DNA from: Pseudalgibacter alginicilyticus
GTDB taxonomy: Bacteria; Bacteroidota; Bacteroidia; Flavobacteriales; Flavobacteriaceae
Direction of reading: 5' to 3'
Assembly (NCBI RefSeq): GCF_001310225.1
Contig: NZ_CP012898.1
Coordinates: 3,900,001 to 3,964,000, forward strand
Length of the DNA stretch: 64,000 bases
The position numbers and the translations under genes were made by a program. Position 1 is the first letter of the stretch. Every line of letters starts with the position of its first letter. The notes below the pieces were generated by a model. The model was not told the DNA's origin. It saw only the letters and a list, made by a program, of their open reading frames with translations, and made no database searches. Positions 53,536-62,496 of this stretch are shown piece after piece.

Positions 53536-53543
53536 CAAACCTA
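53536..53543 (-). promoter_or_regulatory. -7 box of the BatA operon promoter
   Basis: CAAACCTA reads TAGGTTTG on the minus strand, 17 bases before the ATG at 53518. No spaced TTG is obvious. Confidence 0.5.
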
Positions 53544-53608
53544 CGGAAAAAATAGAATATAGAGAAAAGAAAATATAATTAACGATTAATCAAATACGTT
53601 GAAATGAA

Positions 53609-54613
53609 TCAACAAAAGAAAACATAATCTAAAAGTGCTTGCATATTAAGTTGTTTCAAATAGGATTTTATTTCTTTTTGGGCTTGTTTATTGGCTACTG
53701 TTATGATACTTTGAGGATTTTTAATACAAGACAAGGCTTCAAAAGCCAATAGTTTTTTACCATAAATATCTCTACCTATTTTATTAGGGTTGTCGCAAAT
53801 CCATTCAAAAGAAATGTTGTTGTTAATCAGTATTTTAGCGGTAATTTTACCTTTGTTTCCAGCACCCCAAACCACTAAGGTTTTATTTTTGTTGTAATCC
53901 AGTTCAATAAAATATTTTAATTTTAAACTTAAAAAATGATTTTCTGCATAATTTTTATCGGTTCGAGAGGCTCGAGAACTATAATCACGCCATTTATGAA
54001 GAATAACATTGCTTGGAATGCATTTTATGTTGTATTTGTAAAACCGAAATGCTAAGTCGTAATCTTCAGGATATCTATCTGGGTTAAATGCATCACATGC
54101 TATTAAATCTTCTTTGTGAATCATCCAACAAGGGGAGGGAATGACACATTCTTTATATATTTCAGAATAATTAGTCCCCTTTTTAGTTAATTTATTTAAC
54201 CATACTTCGTAATTTTTATAACCTTCTTTAATACCTGTTTCAGAAAAATAATTAACCAATCCAAGGGCAATATGCTGCGATCCGTAAGTGCATAATTGAG
54301 AAACCATGCTTTCTAATTTGTTTGGAAACATAATATCATCACTATCCATTCTAGTAATAAAATTGCCTTTGCTTTTTGATAGTGCTAAACGCAACGCATG
54401 GATAATACCCGGTTTCTTATTTTTTAATAATTGTATTCGAGCATCTTTTTTTGCAAATTCTTCTACTATTTTATAACTACCATCCGTTGAAAAATCATCA
54501 ACAATTAGCAACTCCCAATGAGAGTATGTTTGTTTTAATATGGAAATAATACAGTCACCTAAAAATAATTCGGTGTTTTTAAAAGGCGTTAGAATACTCA
54601 CTATAGGTTGCAT
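53609..54613 (-). CDS. family 2 glycosyltransferase with C-terminal Rossmann-like domain
   Basis: 334 residues. The GT-A domain has VSILTPFKNTELFLGDCI, LLIVDDFSTDGS, the metal motif ITRMDSDDIMFPNKLE and a YPEDYDLAFRFY acceptor loop. After about residue 245 a separate module begins with KTLVVWGAGNKGKITAKIL, a nucleotide-binding GxGxxG-like loop, followed by CDNPNKIGRDIYGKKLL. The second module resembles the sugar-nucleotide/acyl-carrier Rossmann caps attached to some surface-glycan enzymes. It is divergent from the M61 peptidase gene; the DNA between them is 99 bp. Likely surface glycan synthesis. Confidence 0.82.
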   Translation of the reverse strand: MQPIVSILTPFKNTELFLGDCIISILKQTYSHWELLIVDDFSTDGSYKIVEEFAKKDARIQLLKNKKPGIIHALRLALSKSKGNFITRMDSDDIMFPNKLESMVSQLCTYGSQHIALGLVNYFSETGIKEGYKNYEVWLNKLTKKGTNYSEIYKECVIPSPCWMIHKEDLIACDAFNPDRYPEDYDLAFRFYKYNIKCIPSNVILHKWRDYSSRASRTDKNYAENHFLSLKLKYFIELDYNKNKTLVVWGAGNKGKITAKILINNNISFEWICDNPNKIGRDIYGKKLLAFEALSCIKNPQSIITVANKQAQKEIKSYLKQLNMQALLDYVFFC

Positions 54614-54675
54614 TTTGCGAATATACTAATTCATCTTTTAACAAAATCTTATGAATCCAACCCGTTACATAATCT

Positions 54676-54683
54676 TATTTTTG
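54676..54683 (+). promoter_or_regulatory. -7 box for the M61 peptidase gene
   Basis: TATTTTTG, 29 bases before the ATG at 54713; a TAnnTTTG match without a clear -33 TTG. Confidence 0.5.
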
Positions 54684-54712
54684 ACGTTTCAAAAAATGAA
54701 TATATAAACCCT

Positions 54713-56605
54713 ATGAAAACGAGACTATTAATAGCAACACTTGCAGGTGTTTTACTGGTTAATTGTTCAGCTTCAAAAAAAGCAATTAATGATTTGGCCA
54801 CTAATAATCCTGTTGAAACTTCTATAGATTTAACAGCTGTTAAAAATGATAAATTACCCGTAATTATTAATCCAGGACGTTTTGTTTCAGAAACCGTAAC
54901 TTATCGTTTGCCAAGAGTGGTTCAGGGTACGTATTCTGTGGGTGATTTTGGTAAATATGTAGATGATTTTAAAGCATTTGATTATAAAGGCAATGAAATT
55001 ACAGTGAGTAAAATTGATACCAACACGTGGATTATTAATACGGCTACAAAATTAGATTATATTACATATTACGTAAATGATACATTTGATATTGAGGAAG
55101 TTGGAGGTATTGGTGGAGAACAACCTTTTTCACCCGCAGGAACTAATATTGAGCCTGATAATTATGTGTTAAACCTTCATGGTTTTATAGGCTATTTTGA
55201 TTCATTAAAAAGCAATCAGTATAAATTGAGTGTATCAGCACCGTCTAATTTCGTCAGGACTTCTGCTTTGCAAGAAACAGGAACTGAAATGAGTAAAGAT
55301 GGCAAAACCATTACATCGCATTATTTAGCTCCAAGATATTTTGATATTACAGACAATCCAATGATGTATGGTCTTTTTGATGTTGAAGAATTTCAAGTGG
55401 AGAATATTAAAATAGTTTTGAGTGTGTATTCCCCTAATAAATTACATTCTGCAAAGTCATTAAAGGAAACCATTTTTAAAATGATGCAAGCTCAAAAACG
55501 ATATTTAGGAGATATTGATAGCACACCGCGATATGATATATTTTTATATTTATCTGATGGAGAAGAAGATGCTCCTAAAGGATTTGGAGCTTTAGAACAT
55601 CATACAAGTACGGTAGTAGTTATGCCAGAAGCTTATACAGACGAAGCTTTAGCAGAAGGTATGATTGATGTCGTGTCTCATGAGTTTTTTCATATTGTAA
55701 CACCTTTGAGTGTGCATTCAGAAGATGTACATTATTTTGATTATAACAACCCTACATTTTCGAAGCATTTATGGATGTATGAAGGAGTAACTGAATATTT
55801 TGCAACGCTTTTTCAAGTGGACCAAAATTTGATTGATGAAGCAGCTTTTTATAAGAAAATAATGGAAAAAATTCAGGGGTCGTTACGATTAGATGACAGT
55901 ATGAGTTTTACAGTGATGAGCGAAAATGTTTTAGATGAACCTTATGCTTCGCAATATTATAATGTGTACCAAAAAGGTGCTTTAATTGGGATGTGTATTG
56001 ATATTTTGTTAAGAGAAGAAAGTAATGGCCAGCGTGGTATTTTATCCTTGATGAAGGAATTATCAATGAAATATGGAAAAAATAAACCATTTGAAGATGA
56101 TAAGCTAATAGATGAAATTGTAGCTATGACCTATACTTCTTTAAGAACTTTTTTTGATAAACATATTATTGGCACAACTCCTATAAATTACAATGAGTTT
56201 TTTGAAAAAGTAGGGTTAGAAGTTGCCGAAGGTCAAATACCAACAAATTACATTCAAAATGGGGCTGCTCTAATTGTTGCAGCCAATCATGAAGATGGAA
56301 GTTTGTTTTTTACTGATGCTGTTGCAGATAATAGTTTTTGGAGTGAACAAGGGGTGTTGCCCAATGATATTATAAAAGAAATAAATGGAACACCTGTTGC
56401 AATACAAAATGCTAATGAGGTTCTTCAAGATGTTTACATGTGGGAGCCAGGGAAAGAAATTGAAGTAAAATTATTTAGATTAGGAAAGCAAATTGTTATT
56501 AAAACGACTACCACACAACCTTATACATCAGGTGAACTTTTACTTCCAAAACCGGACGCCACTGATGCGCAGGTTGCCTTGCGTAGAGCATGGTTGAAAG
56601 GATAG
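54713..56605 (+). CDS. M61-family metallopeptidase (lipoprotein, with PDZ)
   Basis: 630 residues from the ATG at 54713, chosen because it gives a signal with lipobox VNCSAS (Cys18); the longer upstream frame contains the promoter. An N-terminal beta domain is followed by the M1/M61 thermolysin-like catalytic domain: zinc motif VSHEFFHIVTP (His323, Glu324, His327) and third ligand Glu in LWMYEGVTEYFA. A C-terminal PDZ domain (about 505-590, GVLPNDIIKEINGTPV) is usual for M61. It is a surface- or periplasm-attached glycyl aminopeptidase-like enzyme; substrate unknown. Confidence 0.93.
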   Translation: MKTRLLIATLAGVLLVNCSASKKAINDLATNNPVETSIDLTAVKNDKLPVIINPGRFVSETVTYRLPRVVQGTYSVGDFGKYVDDFKAFDYKGNEITVSKIDTNTWIINTATKLDYITYYVNDTFDIEEVGGIGGEQPFSPAGTNIEPDNYVLNLHGFIGYFDSLKSNQYKLSVSAPSNFVRTSALQETGTEMSKDGKTITSHYLAPRYFDITDNPMMYGLFDVEEFQVENIKIVLSVYSPNKLHSAKSLKETIFKMMQAQKRYLGDIDSTPRYDIFLYLSDGEEDAPKGFGALEHHTSTVVVMPEAYTDEALAEGMIDVVSHEFFHIVTPLSVHSEDVHYFDYNNPTFSKHLWMYEGVTEYFATLFQVDQNLIDEAAFYKKIMEKIQGSLRLDDSMSFTVMSENVLDEPYASQYYNVYQKGALIGMCIDILLREESNGQRGILSLMKELSMKYGKNKPFEDDKLIDEIVAMTYTSLRTFFDKHIIGTTPINYNEFFEKVGLEVAEGQIPTNYIQNGAALIVAANHEDGSLFFTDAVADNSFWSEQGVLPNDIIKEINGTPVAIQNANEVLQDVYMWEPGKEIEVKLFRLGKQIVIKTTTTQPYTSGELLLPKPDATDAQVALRRAWLKG

Positions 56606-56772
56606 CGTCATAATTATTACCATATAGTTTTTTTGTTATGCATACAGAAATTATTAAATTTTTGTATTCGTGGCAACTATTTTTTATTTGTAAATTCGCA
56701 AAAAAAAGCGAGCTGCTCAATAGGTTTAAAATGTTATACATTGAGGCAGTCCAAATGTTTTACTTTATTAAA

Positions 56773-57240
56773 ATGAAATACGCAAGACTTACCAAAGAAC
56801 AATTTGAAGAACTACACCAAGAGTTCATTAACTTTTTAGCCACGCAATCTGTTACAGCAGATGAGTGGGCCAATTTAAAAGAGAATAAACCAGAGGTTGC
56901 AGAAATGGAATTGGATGTGTTTAGCGATTTAATTTGGGAAGGTGTTTTAAACCAAGCCAAATATTTGGAGCATATTTCGCCGCAACATATGTATTTATTT
57001 AAGTTGAAAAAAAATAATATGCAGGCTGTAGTGGTTACACTAAAAAATGATGTTGATATTACTACTAAAGAGGGATATCAATGGCTGCGCGAAAATTTAA
57101 TGGATGAAAATGTCGAGTTTTTACAAGCTGAAAAAGACTATTCGGAAGATAAAAACTTAGATAAATTCAATATGATACAGCAAGGTGCTGTTATTACTAA
57201 AGGCGATTTGTTTAAGTATTTTAATAAGCTAATAAATTAA
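56773..57240 (+). CDS. DUF6495 family protein
   Basis: 155 residues from the ATG at 56773 (MKYARLTKEQFEELHQEF), the conserved start of this Bacteroidota family; a longer upstream frame is not conserved-looking. TADEWANLKENKP, FSDLIWEGVLNQAKYLEH, HISPQHMYLFKL and the tail IQQGAVITKGDLFKYFNKLI are strongly family-like. It is a small cytosolic protein without known motifs for catalysis. Its stop codon lies inside the stem of its own terminator. Function unknown. Confidence 0.82.
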   Translation: MKYARLTKEQFEELHQEFINFLATQSVTADEWANLKENKPEVAEMELDVFSDLIWEGVLNQAKYLEHISPQHMYLFKLKKNNMQAVVVTLKNDVDITTKEGYQWLRENLMDENVEFLQAEKDYSEDKNLDKFNMIQQGAVITKGDLFKYFNKLIN

Positions 57241-57264
57241 AATCTGTAATTTTAATAGTTTTTT
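57236..57264 (+). terminator. terminator overlapping the DUF6495 stop codon
   Basis: ATTAAAAT (57236-57243) and ATTTTAAT (57249-57256) form an all-AT 8-bp stem, followed by a T-run at 57259-57264. The stop codon (57238-57240) is part of the stem. Moderate, because the stem has no G-C pairs. Confidence 0.55.
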
Positions 57265-57341
57265 CTAAGTCTAATATTCTTTTCGTATTTAGATTTAAAA
57301 CGTTTTAATTGGTTATTTCAGTATAGGAATTGAGAAAAATT

Positions 57342-57704
57342 ATGGATAAGAAAACATTAGTGTTTGGAGCATCTTTAAAACCTAATAGGTATTCTAATTT
57401 TGCTATTAAAAGGCTTGTCGATAGTGGTTTTGAAGTGGTTGCTTTTGGATTAAAGTCAGGTGAAGTTGCGGGTGTAAAAATTGATGTAGACTTGTTGCTT
57501 TATAAAAACATACATACTATTACCTTATATCTTAATCTTGAACGACAAAAAGATTATTATAATTATATAATTTCTTTAAAACCAAAACGTGTTTTATTCA
57601 ATCCTGGAACTGAAAATCCAGAATTTTATACAATTTTAAGAGAAAACAATATTAGTTTTGAAACAGCATGTACTTTAGTGTTGCTTTCGACGAATCAATA
57701 TTAA
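57342..57704 (+). CDS. CoA-binding domain protein
   Basis: 120 residues from the ATG at 57342. A single Rossmann CoA-binding domain: KTLVFGASLKPNRYSNFAI (about 4-22), VVAFGLKSGEVAGVKID and PKRVLFNPGTENPEF near residue 88. Similar domains occur in succinyl-CoA synthetase alpha chains and as free small proteins; role unknown. The start ATG is preceded by a weaker TTG four codons upstream. Its last 30 bases overlap the 3' end of the convergent symporter gene, an unusually long convergent overlap. Confidence 0.85.
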   Translation: MDKKTLVFGASLKPNRYSNFAIKRLVDSGFEVVAFGLKSGEVAGVKIDVDLLLYKNIHTITLYLNLERQKDYYNYIISLKPKRVLFNPGTENPEFYTILRENNISFETACTLVLLSTNQY

Positions 57705-59117
57705 TCCTGAAAAAGTTAATAATCCATTTAAAATCAATATAAAAAAGCCGAATTCAAAACCGAACCATTTTAAACTATTGGCACTAATAATATAGGAAAG
57801 AATAGGTGATAAAATGGCAATGATAGGCACTAATTTATCATTTACTTTCCAATTTGTAAATAATCCAAATGCATAAAGTCCTAACAGTGGCCCATAGGTA
57901 TAACCAGCAAAAACAAACAACTTGGCAATGACACTTTCATCTTTAATAACGTATTTAAAGGCAATAATTACCAATATTAGAATTAGTGAAACTAAAATAT
58001 GTATGCGTTTCCGAATAGCTATTTGCTTGTCTTTAGTATGTTTTTTTTCAATATCTAAAATATCGATACTAAAAGATGTTGTAAGTGAAGTTAAAGCACT
58101 ATCTGCACTACTATAGGCTGCGGCTATCAATCCAATTAGAAAAAACACAAACACCCCAATACCCAAATAGTTTTTTGCTAAAATAGGGAACAATTCGTCT
58201 TTATGGGCATCAATACCGTTTTGTTGTGCGTAAACGGTTAAAAGTAATCCTAAACTTAAAAATACAAAGTTAACTATGGTTAAAACAAGGGTAAACCAAA
58301 ACATGTTTTTTTGAGCATCTTTTAATGTTTTACAAGTGAGGTTTTTTTGCATCATATCTTGGTCTAATCCTGTCATAACAATAGCTATAAACGCACCAGA
58401 TATGAATTGTTTCCAAAAATAATCTCCAGACTTATAGTCGTCAAAAAAGAAAGTTTTAGATAAATTGCTATCTAAAATATATCCAAGAAGGTTGCTGCCG
58501 CCAATCCCTAAGTCACTACTAACAATTATTATTGCAACGCCTACCGCAGTTAACATAAATAACGTTTGCAAGGTGTCTGTCCAAATAATAGTTTTTATAC
58601 CAGATTTAAAGGTATATAACCAAATCAATAAGACGGTTATACTAACGGTTTGCCAGAAAGCCACATTAAGTTCATCAAACAATATAATTTGTAGTACATT
58701 GGCAACTAAGTATAATCTAAAACTGGCTCCAACTACCCGAGATATTAAGAAAAAAGAAGCGCCTGTTTTGTATGAATAATTGCCAAAGCGCGTTTCTAAA
58801 TAGGTATATATGGATGTTAGATTTAGCTTGTAATACAGAGGTAACAAAACCGTACCAATTACAAAATAGCCAACAATGTAGCCCAGTACCACTTGCATGT
58901 AACTAAATTGCGAGGCTTCAATCCAGCCAGGAACAGAAATAAAAGTAACACCAGAAAGGGAGGCACCAATCATTCCAAAAGCAACAACATACCAAGGCGC
59001 TTGTTTATTTGCTTTAAAAAAAGCATCATTGTCGCTTTTTTTTCCAGTTAAATATGAAATTAATATTAGTATACCAAAATAAGAGGCTATTAATAGAAGA
59101 ATTTGTGTTGGATTCAT
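57675..59117 (-). CDS. sodium:solute symporter (SSS family)
   Basis: 480 residues with about 13 membrane helices. [16 protein letters not shown] near the N-terminus holds the sodium-site residues typical of the SSS/SLC5 family, and [29 protein letters not shown] (quoted in two parts: [17 protein letters not shown], then [13 protein letters not shown]) is the strongest family signature with the second Na+ site Ser pair. It imports an organic solute, possibly a sugar, amino acid or sialic-acid-like compound, with Na+. The solute cannot be predicted. No clear promoter box is seen; it is convergent with the CoA-binding protein gene. Confidence 0.92.
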   Translation of the reverse strand: [480 protein letters not shown]

Positions 59118-59226
59118 ACAGAATATTTAAAGGTTTCAAATTACAAATATTAAATTTCATTATCCAAATCAATTACAAGGTATTTAAAAGAGGATTTAAA
59201 AATTAGTGAAATTCAAGTCTAAATAG

Positions 59227-59234
59227 TATTTTCG
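59227..59234 (+). promoter_or_regulatory. near-consensus -7 box just before recR
   Basis: TATTTTCG differs from TAnnTTTG at one base and lies six bases before the recR ATG, implying a leader of at most a few bases. Similar TTCG variants lie before bamD (33456-33463) and DUF6495. Confidence 0.4.
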
Positions 59235-59240
59235 CAATCT

Positions 59241-59858
59241 ATGGAATTTTCCTCAAAATTATTAGAGCGTGCAGTTAATGAAATGTCGCAACTCCCAGGT
59301 ATAGGAAAGCGTACGGCATTGCGTTTGGTTTTACACATGCTTAAGCAACCAAAAACTCAAATTCAAGCTTTGTCTGAAGCTTTACAAAGTATGCGTAATG
59401 ATATTAAATTCTGTAAATCGTGTAACAATATAAGTGACGTAGATGTTTGCGAAATTTGTGCCAACCCGCATAGAAACGAAAAAATAATTTGTGTTGTTGA
59501 AGATATTCGTGATGTAATGGCCATTGAAAACACCAGTTCTTTTAAAGGTTTGTATCACGTTTTAGGAGGTAAAATTTCACCAATGGATGGTGTGGGACCT
59601 CATGATTTGAATATTGAGTCGTTAGTTCATAAGGTTAAAGAAGGTCAGGTGGAAGAACTCATTTTTGCGTTAAGTTCCACTATGGAAGGGGATACCACAA
59701 ATTTCTATATATATAAACAAATTCAAGCGTATAATGTACAAACCTCTACCATTGCCCGGGGTATTTCTGTAGGTGATGAATTAGAATATGCTGATGAAGT
59801 AACTCTTGGAAGAAGTATTGTTAATAGAATTCCGTTTGAAACTTCCTTAAAATCATAA
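59241..59858 (+). CDS. recR: recombination mediator RecR
   Basis: 205 residues. Helix-hairpin-helix [18 protein letters not shown] (about 18-35), Cys4 zinc finger [16 protein letters not shown] (about 57-72), and the TOPRIM domain with [15 protein letters not shown] and [16 protein letters not shown]. It loads RecA with RecO/RecF. It is followed after 7 bases by a GT2 gene with a TTG start, so the two are probably co-transcribed though functionally unrelated. Confidence 0.97.
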   Translation: MEFSSKLLERAVNEMSQLPGIGKRTALRLVLHMLKQPKTQIQALSEALQSMRNDIKFCKSCNNISDVDVCEICANPHRNEKIICVVEDIRDVMAIENTSSFKGLYHVLGGKISPMDGVGPHDLNIESLVHKVKEGQVEELIFALSSTMEGDTTNFYIYKQIQAYNVQTSTIARGISVGDELEYADEVTLGRSIVNRIPFETSLKS

Positions 59859-59865
59859 TTGCCTT

Positions 59866-60966
59866 TTGAAGCTTTCTATAGTCATTTTAAATTATAATGT
59901 GCGTTATTTTTTAGAACTGTGTCTAAAAAGTGTGCAAGCGGCTACTGTTAATATAGAGGCCGAAATTATAGTAGTAGATAATAGTTCTGAAGATGATAGT
60001 TGCCAAATGGTGAGAGATTTATTTCCGGAGGTTGTACTTGTTGAAAATAAAGAAAATTTTGGGTTTTCTAAAGGGAATAATATCGGTGTTAAAAAAGCTA
60101 AAGGTGAATATTTATGTATTCTAAATCCAGACACCGTAGTACCAGAAGATGCCTTTGAAAAATTGTTAGAGTTTTCTACCACTAAAGAAAACTTAGGTAT
60201 TGTTGGTTGCAAATTGATAGATGGTGTTGGTAAATTTTTACCCGAAAGTAAACGTAATGTTCCAGTGGTAAATGCAGCGTTTAAAAAATTATTAGGCAAT
60301 TCAAATGATTATTATGCAAATCATTTAGAAAATAATGCGGTTGGAAAAGTAGATGTTTTGGTAGGTGCCTTTATGTTTTTAAGGAAACGATTGTATGTTG
60401 ATTTAGGAGGATTTGATGAAGATTACTTTATGTATGGTGAAGATATCGATTTGTCTTATTGTGTGCTAAATGCAGGATATGATAATTATTATTTCGGAAA
60501 AATTTCAGTAATACATTACAAAGGAGAAAGTACTTTAAGAGATAAAAAATATGCAGAACGCTTTTATGGCGCGATGCAAATATTTTATAAAAAACATTTT
60601 AAAAAGAATTGGCTGTTTGACGTTTTGGTTTGGCTTGGTATCAAACTTGCTTTTACTTTTAGACCAGCAATTGTTCAAAAAATAAAAACCGTGCAGCGTT
60701 ATGTTTTTGTTTCAGATAAAATGGATGTTAGATTGGAAAACAAAATATCTAAAAAAATTATTTTGAAATCAGATTTAAAAAATATTGAACCAGAAACCGA
60801 AATCATTTTTGATGCCAATGTATTGACTTTCAAAAGTATTATTGCTATGTTTGAAAGTGATAAAAAAACAGATTTAGTTACCTATAAAATATTACCTAAT
60901 CAATCCAATTTCTTTTTAGGTAGTGATAATTCGATAAGCCAAGGCAAAATAATTGTTTTAACCTAG
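59866..60966 (+). CDS. family 2 glycosyltransferase (GT2)
   Basis: 366 residues. I use the TTG at 59866 because translation from it gives the usual family opening KLSIVILNYNVRYFLELCLK; the next ATG would remove the nucleotide-binding strand. GT-A motifs: IIVVDNSSEDDS, the metal motif LCILNPDTVVPEDAFEK and FMYGEDIDLSYCVLNAGYD. After about 250 residues a tail with hydrophobic and Lys-rich stretches extends to the end, without clear membrane helices. It resembles rhamnosyl/N-acetylglucosaminyl transferases of surface polysaccharides. Confidence 0.86.
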   Translation: MKLSIVILNYNVRYFLELCLKSVQAATVNIEAEIIVVDNSSEDDSCQMVRDLFPEVVLVENKENFGFSKGNNIGVKKAKGEYLCILNPDTVVPEDAFEKLLEFSTTKENLGIVGCKLIDGVGKFLPESKRNVPVVNAAFKKLLGNSNDYYANHLENNAVGKVDVLVGAFMFLRKRLYVDLGGFDEDYFMYGEDIDLSYCVLNAGYDNYYFGKISVIHYKGESTLRDKKYAERFYGAMQIFYKKHFKKNWLFDVLVWLGIKLAFTFRPAIVQKIKTVQRYVFVSDKMDVRLENKISKKIILKSDLKNIEPETEIIFDANVLTFKSIIAMFESDKKTDLVTYKILPNQSNFFLGSDNSISQGKIIVLT

Positions 60967-61006
60967 TTTTATAATTTAAAGTTTAAAAAAATCCATGCGT
61001 TTTCGT

Positions 61007-61014
61007 TAATTTTG
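61007..61014 (+). promoter_or_regulatory. -7 box for the E2 gene
   Basis: TAATTTTG, 37 bases before the ATG at 61052. It is a TAnnTTTG match without a spaced TTG. Confidence 0.5.
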
Positions 61015-61051
61015 CAGTATCTAATAGATAAAGCAAGATTACTTTATAGTT

Positions 61052-62392
61052 ATGGCAAAGTTTGAACTTAAATTACCCAAGATGGGTGAGAGTGTTGCAG
61101 AAGCAACTATTACCACTTGGTTAAAAAATGTAGGAGACACTGTTGAATTGGATGAGGCGGTTCTTGAAATAGCAACAGATAAAGTGGATAGTGATGTTCC
61201 TAGCGAAGTTGAAGGGGTGCTGATTGAAAAACTTTTTAATGCAGATGATGTTGTTCAAGTGGGGCAAACTATAGCCATTATTGAAACGGAAGATGATAAC
61301 GAGTTACAGACGCAAGCTTCAAATGAAAACATAACCGAAGATGTTCCTAATGAAATTATAGAGCAAATAACGGAAGGTATTTCTGTTGCTCAAGAAACTT
61401 TATCAACAGTAACGTCCACCGAAGATCGATTTTATTCGCCATTAGTTAAAAACATAGCGAAAGAAGAAGGTGTTAGTCAAACTGAATTAGATGCATTATT
61501 AGGTACCGGTAAAGGTGGTCGGGTGACTAAAGATGATGTGTTGGACTATCTTAAAAATAGATCTAATGGGGTTAAGTCTGAGCTTTCAATAGTTGAAAAC
61601 CCAGTTGTAGAGCCTACTGTAGCTCAAACATCTGTTAATGATGAAAATACAGTTCAAAAACCAATTTCTGTTGTTTCTAGTGGTGAAGATGAAATTATAG
61701 AAATGACAAGAATGGGGAAAATGGTTTCAAATCATATGATGGATTCCATTCAAACGTCTGCACACGTACAAAGTTTTATAGAAGCAGATGTTACCAAGAT
61801 ATGGAATTGGCGAAATAAAGTAAAGACAGAATTTGAAAAACGTGAAGGTGAAAAATTAACTTTTACGCCTATTTTTATGGAAGTGGTGGCTAAGGCATTA
61901 AAAGAGTACCCTATGCTTAATATTTCTGTGCAAGGAGATAAAATAATCAAAAAGAAAAATATCAATATTGGTATGGCGGCGGCCTTGGAAGATGGTAATT
62001 TAATTGTACCTGTTATTAAAAATGCCGATCAACTTAATTTGGTAGGCATGACCAAACAAGTCAATGATTTAGCAAACCGCGCAAGATCTAATAAATTAAA
62101 ACCCGATGACGTTCAAGGTGGCACCTACACAGTTACTAATGTGGGATCTTTTGGTAGTATTATGGGGACGCCTATCATCAATCAACCTCAAGTTGGAATT
62201 TTAGCTTTAGGAGCTATACGAAAAGTACCTGCTGTAATTGAAACCGAGGAAGGTGATTTTATAGGTATAAGATATCGCATGTTTTTATCGCATTCTTACG
62301 ATCACCGAGTGGTTAATGGTGCACTTGGTGGACTGTTTGTAAAAACAGTAAAGGATTATTTAGAGGCTTGGGATGTAAATAGAGAAGTTTAA
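61052..62392 (+). CDS. 2-oxoacid dehydrogenase E2 (lipoyl acyltransferase)
   Basis: 446 residues. N-terminal lipoyl domain with lipoylated Lys44 in IATDKVDSDVPSEVEG, a Pro/Glu/Thr-rich linker (about 85-130), a peripheral-subunit-binding domain (about 132-168, FYSPLVKNIAKEEGVSQTEL), a second linker and the C-terminal catalytic domain (about 215-446). The catalytic His418 is in SYDHRVVNGALGG; the usual DHRxxDG has Asn422 where Asp is expected. It forms the core of a pyruvate, 2-oxoglutarate or branched-chain oxoacid complex; E1 and E3 genes are not here, so which complex is uncertain. Confidence 0.92.
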   Translation: MAKFELKLPKMGESVAEATITTWLKNVGDTVELDEAVLEIATDKVDSDVPSEVEGVLIEKLFNADDVVQVGQTIAIIETEDDNELQTQASNENITEDVPNEIIEQITEGISVAQETLSTVTSTEDRFYSPLVKNIAKEEGVSQTELDALLGTGKGGRVTKDDVLDYLKNRSNGVKSELSIVENPVVEPTVAQTSVNDENTVQKPISVVSSGEDEIIEMTRMGKMVSNHMMDSIQTSAHVQSFIEADVTKIWNWRNKVKTEFEKREGEKLTFTPIFMEVVAKALKEYPMLNISVQGDKIIKKKNINIGMAAALEDGNLIVPVIKNADQLNLVGMTKQVNDLANRARSNKLKPDDVQGGTYTVTNVGSFGSIMGTPIINQPQVGILALGAIRKVPAVIETEEGDFIGIRYRMFLSHSYDHRVVNGALGGLFVKTVKDYLEAWDVNREV

Positions 62393-62418
62393 TAATAGAT
62401 TAAAATAACTAAAAGAGA

Positions 62419-62446
62419 AACCTGACAATAAAACGTTCAGGTTTTT
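62419..62446 (+). terminator. intrinsic terminator of the E2 gene
   Basis: AACCTGA (62419-62425) and TCAGGTT (62437-62443) form a 7-bp stem with an 11-base loop, followed by five T. The -7 box of the next gene begins two bases after the T-run. Confidence 0.82.
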
Positions 62447-62447
62447 C

Positions 62448-62455
62448 TATTTTTG
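62448..62455 (+). promoter_or_regulatory. -7 box for the exonuclease gene
   Basis: TATTTTTG directly after the E2 terminator, 41 bases before the ATG at 62497; the -33 region coincides with the terminator stem-loop. Confidence 0.55.
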
Positions 62456-62496
62456 CCAAATACGATTGTTGTTCAGTAATCAATATAACACAAAAA

